This document shows, piece by piece, positions 1 to 11,394 of a stretch of DNA of 64,000 nucleotides (position 1 is the first letter of the stretch; every line of letters starts with the position of its first letter). The notes below the pieces were generated by a model, which had not been told where the DNA came from, ran no database searches, and saw nothing but the letters and a program-made list of their open reading frames with translations. The translations under genes and the position numbers were made by a program. Origin of the DNA: Bufo bufo (lineage: Eukaryota > Chordata > Amphibia > Anura > Bufonidae); contig NC_053391.1 in NCBI RefSeq assembly GCF_905171765.1, positions 105,808,644 to 105,872,643 on the forward strand. The letters are read 5' to 3'.

Positions 1-576
1 CCTTCCACCAGTTGACATGATCAGGCACTCCCAGTAGATCACAGCTTGATTGTGTATTGGGGAGTTGGATAAGATGGCTGAATGGACATTCGGGCCATAG
101 CAATGTGTTCTTTATGGCTGGCCTTTGGCTTGGTTTACAGAACAATTTTTTGCTACTCGTCACAGACTGGACAATAAAAATGACACTTCTTGGGTATATA
201 ATTTAGTTTGCTTAAGATTTTTAGTCCATTTTTAATATGGTTAAAATTATTACTGTAATAAGAAGTTCCCAGGGTTAGAGTTTCTGAATTTCCATTCTCA
301 CATTGGAGGTTGTGGTATTTTTGGGTTATTTCCTCCTACTGTTTCAACTTGATCTTATAGGGTAAGTTTAGTCCATCTAGATAATTACTTTTGGTATCTA
401 AGTTTACTGACATGACCACACAACTGAGAATTGGGGGAAATTGCTCAAAATTGTGCTCAATACTACTACTTGTTTTCCAAATCTGTGACTGCCAGTGCAG
501 AGAACTAATAGCTGCATAGTCAGGTAAATATGTTTGTCTGACCAGTTGTATTATACTTCTGTAATTCTCTTCTCAG
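1..576 (+). other. ANKRD13B intron (partial), no further feature
   Basis: Intronic sequence upstream of the first visible exon. It ends in a pyrimidine-rich tract and the acceptor TTCTCTTCTCAG at 565-576. I see no coding exon, tRNA or structured repeat in it. Confidence 0.6.
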
Positions 577-658
577 GTATATGGGGCTTCCAATGTAGAA
601 TTAATTACTAGAACCCGCACAGAACATTTATCAGACCAGCACAAAGGAAAAAGCAAAG
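577..658 (+). CDS. ANKRD13B: ANKRD13B exon (first exon in window)
   Basis: The exon encodes VYGASNVELITRTRTEHLSD and continues QHKGKSK. This stretch is characteristic of the ANKRD13A/B/D proteins, membrane-associated ubiquitin-binding adaptors reported to act on ubiquitinated cell-surface receptors during endocytosis. It is flanked by an acceptor AG at 575-576 and a donor GTAATG at 659. It starts in phase 0 and ends after 82 nt, leaving one base (G) that joins GT of the next exon to give Gly. The N-terminal ankyrin repeats lie upstream of the window. Assignment to paralog B rests on downstream exons, where the sequence differs from D and A. Confidence 0.93.
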
Positions 659-1127
659 GTAATGTCAAATTCTCAGCTATTTTTCAAGTGCAATTGAAAT
701 GGTACCTCTAAGGCTATGGTTTGCTGTGCACATTTGGTGTATGTGCTGGATATATTCCTTGCACAAATGGCAAACCAGCCCTATCGAGCTGCTATGAGCC
801 CATTCGACGACAAAAGAGTGTACTTTTGGAATCAACGGATACATTTATTTCAATGTATGGGAAGGCTGCAGCCTAGTATACTCTGACAAAGAGTATACTA
901 TGGGGTACATTTTTTCTTAAACAATAGTATCCTATGGATGACATAAGCAACTGCATCGTATTCAGTTCCATAAACTGAGGCTTTACAATCGAACACGTGA
1001 GTTTTGTTAATCCCCAGCACTCTGGAGCTCGTTCTTGGCTACGTGACTACGTAGTGGGGGAGGCGAATTTATGCTGGTAAAGTCATTGAGCAGTTTATTT
1101 ATTCATACCTTTTGAAGTGTAACTACT
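659..1127 (+). other. Intron segment, nothing recognised
   Basis: Start of a 10.7-kb intron. The only structure seen is a short inverted repeat around 873-902 (AGTATACTCT and AGAGTATACT). Confidence 0.5.
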
Positions 1128-2888
1128 AGTGTTGATTGAGCACCAAAGTGCTTGTGTGCTCTGGCCGAACACATCGGTATGCTTGAGTGCTCTACCGAGC
1201 ACCCAAGCATAATGGAAGTCAATGGGAGAACCCCAGGCACCCCCTGCTCGGAAGAGCAGAGAATGTCTGGTTCACAAAAAAAGGTTAGAAATTGATGGAA
1301 ACCCCATCAAAATGGTTTGGAAACAGCATTAAGAGGATGGCTGGATGCGTGGACTTTTATCAACTATGACATACAATAGACAACCACACAAAGGCTATAT
1401 GCCAAAAGCCAGGTATGTGGAAGCCAACAATCTATCCATGAGACAGATAACAGTCAGCATACCTTACAATGGCAGCCTTGTGCACTATGAGACATTCCAA
1501 ACCAGCTCTCATCTGACTGAGAGTCAGTAAGCCTCAAAGTTGCTTTACATCTGTTGGATGGCTTGGGTGGACCGGCGCACCTAGATCAATATCATTAGGG
1601 TCACAAAGTTTTCCGATTGTCCTAACATAATATTCAATAACCTTTCTATACAGTTTTGTCATGTAAAAACGAATTTGCATAAACATGGGCATATTGGAAA
1701 GACATGCAAATGAGCAGAATCTGCCTTGTTTTTCAGCTGAAAAACCATTTGCATGGAAAATTTGCGATCTACACTACTCATGAACAGTGCCATTTATTGG
1801 ATTCATAGTCTTGTCATAAGACTATGAAACCAATAGATGGCACTGTTCATCTTGTTGGGGCGCTAGTAAGTGGGGCACCCTGCTCAACAGAGTCCACACA
1901 CCATGTAGCACTCAGCCTATAATAGCCTGCGCTAACACTGAGGTGTAAATCAGATTGCTGCTATCATTCACACATCTTCTAGCACTTTATCTGCGGTAAT
2001 ATAAGCTTGCTAGGGTGTATCTGAGGACTATTGCTCTGCTTGTAATGACTCATGAGCAGCGCCATCTATTGGTTTCATAGTCTTATGACAATACTATGAT
2101 TCCAATAGATGGCACTGTTCATGAGTAGTGTAGATCGCAAATATTCTAATTGCAAATTTTTATCGCGAATATTCAATGCAAAAGGCAGAGTGCTACACAG
2201 TGTGTAGACTCTGTTGATCAGGGTGCCCCACTTACTAGTGCCCCAACAAGATGAACAGCGCCATCTATTAGTTTCATAGTCTTATGACAAGACTAATAGT
2301 TTTGTCATAAGACTGTGAAACCAATAGATGGCGCTGTTCATGACTAATGAACAGCGCCATCTATTGGTTTCATTGTCTTATGACAAGACTATGAATCCAA
2401 TAGATGGTGCTATTCATGAGTAGTGTAGATCCCGAATTTTCCATGCAAATGCGCAGGCCCATCCAAGCCATCCAACAGATGTGAAGCAACTTTGAGGATT
2501 ACTGGCTCTCAGTCAGATGAGAGCTGGTTTGAAATGTCTCATAGTGCACAAGGCTGACATTGTAAGGTATGCTGACTGTTATCTGTCTCATGGATAGATT
2601 GATGGCTTGCATATACCTGGCTTTTGGCATATAGCCTTTGTGTGGTTGTCTATTGTATGTCATAGATAATAGGAGTCCAAGACGCATCCAGCCATCCTCT
2701 TAATGCTGTTTCCAAACCATTTTGATGGGGTTTCCATCAATTTCTAACCTTTTTTTGTGAACCAGACAGCCTCTTTTCTTCAGAGTAGGGGGTGCCTGGT
2801 TTGATGCTCGGGTCTCCCATTGAGTTTCATTGTATTAAATTGTACTCGAGCACCCGCAGTATTCGGCCCAGCATGCTCACTCAACACT
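1128..2888. mobile_element. Long palindromic (foldback-like) DNA element, non-autonomous
   Basis: The ends are inverted: AGTGTTGATTGAGCA at 1128 and its near complement (TGCTCACTCAACACT) ending at 2888. Outer arms of about 430 bp match each other. For example, 1324-1530 mirrors 2499-2700, which explains two near-identical open frames on opposite strands. Inner arms repeat a segment containing GTAAGTGGGGCACCCTG (about 1860 and 2220). The core carries at least five copies of a module built on GCCATCTATTGG with a hairpin GTCTTATGACAAGACTATGA. There is no transposase and no clear target-site duplication, so the superfamily is unassigned. Confidence 0.7.
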
Positions 2889-3492
2889 TTCAGATGACTT
2901 TTTAGAATAATTAGAATAATCTGTGTAATAACTATTTCTTACCATTATATGATCTTATGGTATATTTTGCCTTTATTAGTAGTTTTCCCTCACTGCGGTC
3001 TCTATCTCTAATTGCTGCTTGTCCCTGAGCTGGAGAGTGGAGGCTACCAGCTATAATGTCTCCCATACAATGGAACTGCTAAATCTTTTAAAATAAAATA
3101 ATAAGTAAAACTATTGTAAATCACTTTTTTTCCCACAGTTTCATAATCTTTAATGTAGTTAGCCATTACAGGGTCAAATCAACAATTAGATAGTTGTGAG
3201 CCTATGTTTGAATTAAGCTGGGAAAACTTCAGCAAACTGCTGGTCAGACCACTGGTACTGACAAAATTTATGTGAAGGAAGGACCCCTTTGGATTTTACT
3301 AGTCACATCATAAGCCTAGTCTAGAAGCTGTGAATGGTATTGCAGCTCAGACCTATTCAGTGAGTGCCATGACCCTTTGTTCTTGTTGTCAATGGTGGTC
3401 AGACCATTACCTCAATGATGGCATATCCAAGAATATGTCATTAATATTTAGAAGTGCAGAAAAAATTTAGCTACTGCTTAGTTCTACCTGAC
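2889..3492 (+). other. Intron segment, nothing recognised
   Basis: AT-rich intronic sequence between two palindromic elements. No coding or RNA signal seen. Confidence 0.5.
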
Positions 3493-4458
3493 TTCAAGCT
3501 GTTGTCTCACTTCAGCAAATAGCATTGATCATGTAGAGAAAGTTAATACAAGCGACTTACTAATGTGTTGTTATTATCCTTTTTGTTTCCTTTGCTGGCC
3601 AGATTCATTTTTCCATCACATTATACACTGCTCGTTCCCGTGGTTACGACCATCCTGCAATCCATCAGTGGTGGTCGTGCTTGCACACTATAGGAAAAAG
3701 CACTGGTCTATATGTGCTCCCACGTTCCCAGCCTCCTGAGAGGCTATTGTTTTTCCTATAGTGTGCAAGCACAACCACCCCTGATAGCTTGCAGGGTGGT
3801 CATAACCAAGAAAATGAGCAGTGTATAATGTGATGAAAAAATGAATCCAGCCAGCAAAGGAGGCAATATGGATAATAAGAATACATTAGGCTACTTTCAC
3901 ACTAGCGCTTGATCGGATCCGTTCTGAACGGATCCGATCATATTAATGCAGATGGAGGCTCCGTTCAGTACGGATCCGTCTGCATTAATAACTTAGAAAA
4001 ATTTCTAAGTGCGAAAGTAGCCTGAGCGGATCCGTTCAGACTTTCAATGTAAAGTCAATGGGGGACGGATCCGCTTGAAGATTGAGCCATATGGTGTCAT
4101 CTTCAAGCGGATCCGTTCCCATTGACTTACATTGTAAGTCTGGACGGATCCGCACGCCTCCGCACGGCCAGGCGGACACCCGAACGCTGCAAGCAGCGTT
4201 CAGCTGTCCGCCTGGCCGTGCGGAGGCGAGCGGAGCGGAGGCTGAACGCCGCCAGACTGATGCAGTCTGAGCGGATCCGCATCCATTCAGACTGCATCAG
4301 GGCTGGACGGAAGCGTTCTGCTCCGCTCGTGAGCCCCTTCAAACGGAGCTCACGAGCGGACAGCAGAACGCTAGTGTGAAAGTAGCCTTAGTAAGTTAAT
4401 TGTATTAACTTTCTCTACATGATAAAAGCCACTTGCTGAAGTGAGACAACCCCTTTAA
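3493..4458. mobile_element. T2/Kolobok-type MITE (outer, interrupted)
   Basis: The right end is the complement of TTAAAGGGGTTGTCTCACTT, the T2 terminal motif TTAAAGGRR, ending in TTAA at 4455-4458. The left end has the matching GTTGTCTCACTTCAGCAA, but its terminal motif has decayed to TTCAAGCTG. Subterminal arms (AGAAAGTTAATACA and its partner near 4400) and inner arms (GTGCTTGCACACTATAGG near 3680 and its complement near 3755) are also inverted. A Harbinger-like MITE is inserted at 3889-4387. Confidence 0.65.
3889..4387. mobile_element. Harbinger-like MITE nested in T2 MITE
   Basis: The terminal inverted repeat GGCTACTTTCACACTAGCG at 3889 is mirrored by CGCTAGTGTGAAAGTAGCC ending at 4387. 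A 3-bp duplication TTA (3886-3888 and 4388-4390) flanks it, the TWA type used by PIF/Harbinger transposons. The interior has many CGGATCCG palindromes and a GC-rich inverted repeat around 4150-4230. Overlapping open frames here are not conserved proteins. Confidence 0.7.
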
Positions 4459-4579
4459 GCCAGGTTCACATCACCGTTTAGCTTTCCATTCTTCTGATCT
4501 GTCAGTAAAAAATAAAAATAAACAAATAAAGGATCTTGTATTCAAAACATCTGTTATGCTCATATATGCATCAGTTTTA

Positions 4580-5068
4580 GGCTATTTTCACACTTGCGGC
4601 AGCGTGATCCGGCAAGCAGTTCCGTTGTCGGAACTGCCTGCCGGGTCCGCCGATCTGGATGTGACTGAAAGCATTTGTGAGACGCATCCGGATGCGGATC
4701 CGTATTACAAATGCATTGCAAGAACGGATCCGTCTGTCCGCTTGTCATGCGGACAGACGGATCCGTCTTGTTTATTTTTTAACATTTTTATGCGCAGACC
4801 GGAAGGACGGATCCGGCACTAATAAATTCCTATGGGGAAAATGCCGGATTCGGCATTCAGGCAAGGCTTCAGTTTTTTTCGCCGGAGATAAAACCGTAGC
4901 ATGATACGATTTTATCTTTTGCCTGATCAGTCAAAATGACTGAACTTAAGACATCCTGATACATCCTGAACGGATTACTCTCCATTCAGAATGCATGGGG
5001 ATAATACTGATCAGCCCCTGTGACGGAACTCTATGCCGGAAAAGAAAAAAGCTAGTGTGAAAGTACCC
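4580..5068. mobile_element. Harbinger-like MITE
   Basis: Ends GGCTATTTTCACACTTG (left) and CTAGTGTGAAAGTACCC (right) are inverted and flanked by TTA (4577-4579, 5069-5071). The interior is rich in CGGATCCG motifs, as in the neighbouring copy at 3889-4387, so both belong to one family. Confidence 0.65.
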
Positions 5069-5232
5069 TTAGCAATTCCTGTATGAGATCCGTTATTTTA
5101 GATGAAAAAAATAATTCTTCATGTGCATATCTGAGCATAATGGATGCTTAAAAGGATGTTTGTTTGTTTTTTTCTGTTATTCTGACAGATCAGCAGAACG
5201 GAAAGCTAAGCACTGATGTGAACTCCCCGTAA

Positions 5233-5556
5233 GGCCTCATGCACACGACTATATGTATTTTGCAGTCCGCAAAAAAAGGATCCGCAAAAAATATGGATGA
5301 CATCCGTGTGCATATTGTATTTTGGAACGGAACAGCTGGCCCCTAATAGAACAGTAATATCCGTGTTCGTAATGCGGACAATAATAGGACATGTTCTATT
5401 TTTTTTTGCTGAACGAAAATATGGACATACGGAAACGAAATGCACACAGAGTACCTTTCATTGTTTTTGCGGACCCATTGAAATGAATAGTTCCGTATAC
5501 GGTCCGCAAAAAACGGAACAGACACGTAAAGAAAATACCTTCGTGTGCATGAGCCC
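5233..5556. mobile_element. Harbinger-like MITE
   Basis: Ends GGCCTCATGCACACGA and TCGTGTGCATGAGCCC are inverted and flanked by TAA (5230-5232, 5557-5559). The element is 324 bp with no coding capacity. Related but distinct from the GGCTACTTTCACAC copies. Confidence 0.7.
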
Positions 5557-5865
5557 TAAAGCTGAAAAAGTAAAAAATGAAAATATTAGAAAAATTGCTT
5601 GCCCCACCCAGCACTGGCCTGCCGAGTGACAAATTCCTCTAATAAAACCCTACAATATTAGATAATCGATGCATGTAACTCATAGTATGGCTCTCACACA
5701 GCCTATGTTTCTTTGGGGGATTAATTTCATTTTTAGGTGGCAATGGCTACACCAGCAGGATGTGCAAAGGTACTACACATATATGATGTCCAGTATGGGT
5801 AAGAATTCCCCTATCATATTACACAAAATTGCTCTGCTCCAGAAGGAGCAAGACGTTTTCTCTAA

Positions 5866-6736
5866 GGCCTCTTTCACACGAGCGTGTCCGGATAAGGTAC
5901 GGGTGCGTTGCGGCAAACCCGCGGGAGTAGGTACACAATTGCAGTCATTTTTGACTGCGATTGCGTTCCGTTGTTCAGTTTTTATCGTGCGGGTGCAATG
6001 TGTTTTGCACGCGCGTGATAAACTGAATGTGGTACCCAGACCCGAACTTCTTCACAAAAGTTCAGGTTTGGGTTTAAGGTTGTGTAGATTGTATTATTTT
6101 CCCTGGTTTTCCATGGTTATAAGGGAAAATAATAGCATTCTGAATAGTACAATAGGGCTGGAGGGGTTAAAAAAATGTGAATTTTTTTTTAACTCACCTT
6201 AATCCACTTGTTCGCGCAGCCGGCATCTCTTCTGTCTTGTTCTGTGAGAAATAGGACCTTTGATGACTTCACTAGGCTCATCACATGGTCCGTCACATGA
6301 TCTTTTACCATGGTGATGGATCATGTGATGGACCATGTGATGAGCGTAGTGACGTTATCAAAGGTGAGTTAAATTTTTTATTTTTAACCCCTCCAGCCCT
6401 ATTGTACTATGCATTCTGTATTCAGAATGCTATTATTTTCCCTTATAACCATGTTATAAGGGAAAATAATAAAGATCGGGTCCCCATCCCGAACGTCTAC
6501 TAGCAACCGTGCGTGAAAATCGCACCGCATCCGCACTTGCTTGCGGCTGTTTGCGATTTTCACGCAGCCCCATTCACTTCTATGGGGCCTGTGTTGCGTG
6601 AAAAACGCACAAAATAGAGCATGCTGCGATTTTCACGCAACGCACAAGTGATGCGTGAAAATCACCGCTCATGTGCACAGCCCCATAGTAATGAATGGGT
6701 CTGGATTCAGTGCGGGTGCAATGCGTGAAAGAGGCC
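5866..6736. mobile_element. Harbinger-like MITE, 871 bp
   Basis: Ends GGCCTCTTTCACACGAGCG and CAATGCGTGAAAGAGGCC are inverted and flanked by TAA (5863-5865, 6737-6739). Inner inverted arms include AAAATAATAGCATTCTGAA near 6127 with its partner near 6420, and the pair CATCACATGG / CCATGTGATG near 6290-6340. A 177-codon open frame across the left end has no recognisable family. Confidence 0.7.
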
Positions 6737-6739
6737 TAA

Positions 6740-7134
6740 TACCACATCTCCCATATTTGCCATTAAAGCTATTCCTTAATATTTTCTTAGTGTCCTGGCT
6801 TCTTATACAAGTAGGAACAATAAAAAAAAAACAGGAAAAATCTAATATTCCACTACTTTTTTCCCCAGTTCTGTTAAAGTTAGGGTATTACCACATGTTC
6901 AGAAATGGTGCTGTATATGCAGCATTTTACAGTATCAACAAAGTGGATGAGATTTAAAAAAATCTTATCCACACATGGCAGAAAATATCCACAGTAAATC
7001 TGCACATCTTAACATGAGGTGAGGATTTTAAATCCAAAGTGCGGCAATATCTGTTGTGTAGTTGTACCATTGATTTTACCCTCTACTATTCAGAGGATGA
7101 GTTTTCCATACCCAGATCGTAGATTTTATACTAT
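6740..7134 (+). other. Intron segment, nothing recognised
   Basis: About 395 bp of AT-rich intronic sequence between two MITEs without a recognised feature. Confidence 0.5.
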
Positions 7135-7593
7135 TTAAAGGGGTTGTCTCATCATAGACAATGGGCATATCGCTAGGATATGCCCCCATTGTCTGATAGG
7201 TGCCGGTCCCACCACTGGGACCCGCACCTTTATCGAGAACGAAGTCCCACAAGGTAGTGGCTGGAGGACTCCGGTCCGGCCACCACCAAGCCGGCTTCCC
7301 ATAGAAGTGAATGGGAGCATACCGCGCATGCGCGGCCCCCACTCCCATTAATTTCTATGGGGCCGACGGAAATAGCCGAGCCAGCTCGGAAATGGCCGAG
7401 CTCGACTATTTTCGGCGGCCCCACAGAAAATGAATGGAGGGCTGCTGCGCATGCGCAGTGCGGCCTCCTTCACTTGCCCGGCTCCGTTCTCAATATAGGT
7501 GCGGGTCTCAGCGGTGGGAACCGCACATATAAGACAATGGGGGCATATCCTAGCGCTATGCCCCCATTGTCCATGATGAGACAACCCTTTTAA
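7135..7593. mobile_element. T2/Kolobok-type MITE
   Basis: Begins TTAAAGGGGTTGTCTCATCA and ends with its complement at 7593, with TTAA at both termini (7135-7138, 7590-7593). The subterminal arms are inverted around CATATCGCTAGGATATGCCC. The centre is GC-rich with CGCATGCGC palindromes. The open frames inside are products of the palindrome and not genes. Confidence 0.75.
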
Positions 7594-7999
7594 CCGCCTC
7601 AGGACCGCCGTACACAGGATTGCGTCCTGGCGGCGGCCCTGCTCTTCTGGGTGGACGCATATACGCGTCCTCTCGCGAGGAGCGAGATTTCCTGTGAACG
7701 CGCGCACACAGGCGCGCGCGTTCACAGGATCGGAAGGTAAGCGAGTGGATCTCCAGCCTGCCAGCGGCGATCGTTCGCTGGCAGGCTGGAGATGCGACTT
7801 TTTTAACCCCTAACAGGTATATTAGACGCTGTTTTGATAACAGCGTCTAATATACCTGCTACCTGGTCCTCTGGTGGTCCCTTTTGTTTGGATCGACCAC
7901 CAGAGGACACAGGCAGCTCAGTAATAAGTAGCACCAAGCACCACACTACACTACACCCCCCCTGTCACTTATTAACCCCTTATTAGCCCCTGATCGCCC

Positions 8000-8460
8000 C
8001 TGATCACCCCATATAGACTCCCTGATCACCCCCCTGTCATTGATCACCCCCCTGTCATTGATCACCCCCTTGTAAGGCTCCATTCAGACGTCCGTATGAT
8101 TTTTACGGATCCACGGATACATGGATCGGATCCGCAAAACACATACGGACGTCTGAATGGAGCCTTACAGGGGGGTGATCAATGACGGGGGTGATCACCC
8201 AATATAGACTCCCTGATCACCCCCTGTCATTGATCACCCCCTGTCATTGATCACCCCCCTGTAAGGCTCCATTCAGACGTCCGTATGATTTTTACGGATC
8301 CACGGATACATGGATCGGATCCGCAAAACACATACGGACATCTGAATGGAGCCTTACAGGGGGGTGATCAATGACAGGGGGGTGATCACCCCATATAGAC
8401 TCCCTGATCACCCCCCTGTCATTGATCACCCACCTGTAAGGCTCCATTCAGACATTTTTT
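8000..8460. repeat. Tandem repeat, ~190-bp unit containing a hairpin
   Basis: The unit combines CCTGTCATTGATCACCCCC runs with a perfect hairpin opening TGTAAGGCTCCATTCAGACG and closing with its complement (8072-8168, 8260-8358, and a third copy beginning near 8434). It is internal to the TTAA element. Confidence 0.7.
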
Positions 8461-9660
8461 TGGCCCAAGTTAGCGGAAATTATTATTTTTTTCTTACAAA
8501 GTCTCATATTCCACTAACTTGTGTCAAAAAATAAAATCTCACATGAACTCCCCATACCCCTCACGGAATCCAAATGCGTAAAATTTTTTAGACATTTATA
8601 TTCCAGACTTCTTCTCACGCTTTAGGGCCCCTAGAATGCCAGGGCAGTATAAATACCCCACATGTGACCCCATTTCGAAAAGAAGACACCCCAAGGTATT
8701 CCGTGAGGGTCATATTGAGTCCATGAAAGATTAAAATTTTTGTCCCAAGTTAGCGGAAAGGGAGACTTTGTGAGAAAAAATAAAATAAAAATCAATTTCC
8801 GCTAACTTGTGCCAAAAAAATAATAATTCTATGAACTCGCCATGCCCCTCATTGAATACCTTGGGGTGTCTTCTTTCCAAAATGGGGTCACATGTGGGGT
8901 ATTTATACTGCCGTGGCATTTTAGGGGCCCTAAAGCGTGAGAAGAAGTCTGGGATCCAAATGTCTAAAAATGCCCTCCTAAAAGGAATGTGGGCCCCTTT
9001 GCGCATCTAGGCTGCAAAAAAGTGTCACACATCTGGTATCACCGTACTCAGGAAAAGTTGGGGAATGTGTTTTGGGGTGTCATTTTACATATACCCATGC
9101 TGGGTGAGAGAAATATCTCGGTCAAATGCCAACTTTGTATAAAAAAATGGGAAAAGTTGTCTTTTGCCGAGATATTTATCTCACCCAGCATGGGTATATG
9201 TAAAATGACACCCCAAAACACATTGCCCAACTTCTCCTGAGTACGGAGATACCACATGTGTGACACCTTTTTGCAGCCTAGGTGGGCAAAGGGGCCCACA
9301 TTCCAAAGAGCACCTTTCGGATTTCACACGCCATTTTTTACAGATTTTGATTTCAAACTACTTACCACACATTAGGGCCCCTAGAATGCCAGGGCAGTAT
9401 AACTACCCCACAAGTGACCCCATTTTGGAAAGAAGACACCCCAAGGTATTCGCTGATGGGCATAGTGAGTTCATAGAAGTTTTTATTTTTTATCACAAGT
9501 TAGTGGAATATGAGACTTTGTAAGAAAAAAATTAAAATAAAAAAGAATCATCATTTTCCGCTAACTTGTGACAAAAAATAAAAAGTTCTATGAACTCACT
9601 ATGCCCATCAGCGAATACCCTAGGGTGTCTACTTTCCGAAATGGGGTCATTTGTGGGGTG
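8455..9660. repeat. Alternating inverted copies of an AAGTTAGCGGAAA module
   Basis: Segments holding CAAGTTAGCGGAAA, GACCCCATTTCGAAAAGAAG-like and TTTTGGGGTGTCATTTTACA alternate in orientation. The strongest mirror point is near 9144, where ATATACCCATGCTGGGTGAG and its complement flank about 80 bp. The mirrored 83-codon open frames there are translations of the two arms. Confidence 0.7.
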
Positions 9661-10373
9661 TTTGTACTGTCTGGCCATTGTAGAACCTCAGGAAACATGA
9701 CTGCTTCAAAAAGCGGAAATTCACATTTTTGTACCATAGTTTGTAAACGCTATAACTTTTACCCAAACCATTTTTTTTTTTTACCCAAACATTTTTTTTT
9801 ATCAAAGACATGTAGAACAATAAATTTAGAGAAAAATTTATATATGGATGTCGTTTTTTTTGCAAAATTTTACAACTGAAAGTGAAAAATGACATTTTTT
9901 TGCAAAAAAATCGTTAAATTTCGATTAATAACAAAAAAAGTAAAAATGTCAGCAGCAATGAAATACCACCAAATGAAAGCTCTATTAGTGAGAAGAAAAG
10001 GAGGTAAAATTCATTTGGGTGGTAAGTTGCATGACCGAGCAATAAACGGTGAAAGTAGTGTAGGTCAGAAGTGTAAAAAGTGGCCTGATCATTAAGGGTG
10101 TTTAAGGTAGGGGGGCTGAAGTGGTTAATATGTCCCTTGAGGACATACCCTAATACTCAGAGCACCAGATAGAGAAAGGAAGGGGCCCATCTTGGTGGCT
10201 CCTCTCTATTTCCCTTAGTAATGCCGAGAGATTGTAAATGCAGTTTCTTCATCTGCATAAGGGAAAGCTTAGCGATAAAGAACATGAAATTGATTAAAAA
10301 ATTACACAAAAAAATGGAAATTTGAAATATTTGACACGTAGCCAAATACATCTTACATAATGTAATCAGATTT

Positions 10374-10760
10374 TAAAAGGGGTTTACCAGGGTTTTCAGA
10401 TTGATGGCCTATCTTTAGGATCAGCATGAGATCATCTGGAGTCCGTCTCAAGGTACCCCCATGATGAGCTATATGAAGAGGCCGTGGGGCTCCGTGAGTG
10501 CTGTGTCCTCCTCCTAGACCTGTGATGTCACGTTCATCAATCATCAGTGAATGGGGCTGAGCTGCAATACCAAGCATAGCCACAATACAATGGATGGTGC
10601 TATTTGATAAGCTGTGAGGAGGCTGCAGCGTTCATCAGAGCTTTGGTGAGCACCACAGCTTCTTCAAACAGTTGATTGATGAGTCTGACCCCCGCCAATC
10701 TTATGTTGACGACCTATTCTAAATATAGGCCATTGATATGAAAATCCTGGACAACCCATA
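10374..10760. mobile_element. T2/Kolobok-type MITE, decayed right end
   Basis: The left end TTAAAAGGGGTTTACCAGGG is partnered with a right arm reading, on the minus strand, GGTTGTCCAGGATTTTCATA. The subterminal GATTGATGGCCTATCTTTAG is mirrored near 10720. The right TTAA is lost. Confidence 0.6.
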
Positions 10761-11329
10761 CAGGGGAAATACTATATTATATTAGGCATATTTCTGGTGC
10801 AGATTGCTGCAACCGTTAGCTCACCCCAGGTCTAAAATTGTGGGCGGGGAAGGGGACGGCCGGCAGGCCCGTCTCATTTACCATTTTCTACGCCTGGTTC
10901 AGGCGTAGAAAATGGTCTAAATGTAAGACAGCTAGGAAACTGTCTTACATTTAGCACTGGCGCTGGATGCGCCGAATTTGTGGAGAGGTCGGCGTCTCTT
11001 CATAACTTCGGCGGATCCTCCACCAGCACAGGGCCTTTATTAAGACTAAAACGCGGGTCTTTATAAATGTGCCCCTGTATGAGGTTTTATGAATCTAGAA
11101 TAAGTTTAATTTGAGATTTTTGTTATCAGCATTATACTTTTCTTTATGGACAGCTGATCCCAAGTAGACACAACAGACAATACAGTATAATGTGACAGTC
11201 CTTATAATCCCTATGAAATGATGTACCTTTGTACAGGGAATAAGAGACTATATTTTAGGCACAGCTGTAGGTAAGAAAATGATCAGGTCCATCCCCATAT
11301 GTGGTATGACTTCTCAATTTTCCTTCCAG
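10761..11329 (+). other. Intron segment with two strong hairpins
   Basis: Two consecutive hairpins: ACCATTTTCTACGCCTG with its complement (10879-10917) and AATGTAAGACAG with its complement (about 10919-10952). They look like the core of another MITE whose ends I could not fix. The segment ends at the acceptor TCCTTCCAG (11321-11329). Confidence 0.5.
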
Positions 11330-11394
11330 GTAGTAAAACGCCTTTGCAGTCTTTCCTGGGGATAGCTGAGCAGCATGTAGGACCAAACAATGGG
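11330..11394 (+). CDS. ANKRD13B: ANKRD13B exon 2 of window
   Basis: The first two bases complete a Gly codon with the previous exon; then SKTPLQSFLGIAEQHVGPNN and a final Gly follow. SFLGIAEQH is diagnostic of ANKRD13A/B/D. The exon is bounded by acceptor TCCTTCCAG and donor GTAAGT (11395-11400) and ends in phase 0. The preceding intron (659-11329) is about 10.7 kb and made mostly of MITEs. Confidence 0.93.

Larger units (their letters stand above)
7590..10128. mobile_element. piggyBac-like non-autonomous TTAA element
   Basis: Begins TTAACCGCCTCAGGACC and ends with the complement of TTAACCACTTCAGC, so both ends share TTAACC-C-TCAG with a TTAA target (7590-7593, 10125-10128). TTAA plus CC-rich ends fits piggyBac-type elements, but no transposase is present. 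Inside are a tandem segment of TGATCACCCC and hairpins (8000-8460), then a mirror-symmetric array built on AAGTTAGCGGAAA (8455-9660). The first TTAA is shared with the T2 MITE to its left. Confidence 0.6.

Noticed and set aside
1345..2687. Two near-identical 61-62 codon open frames on opposite strands
   Set aside because: They are translations of the two inverted arms of one palindromic element and show no coding conservation beyond the repeat.
5669..6202. 177-codon open frame
   Set aside because: Half lies inside a Harbinger-like MITE and no domain or family is recognisable.
7348..7725. 125-codon open frame on the minus strand
   Set aside because: Spans the junction of two repeats (T2 MITE and TTAA element); GC-rich chance frame.
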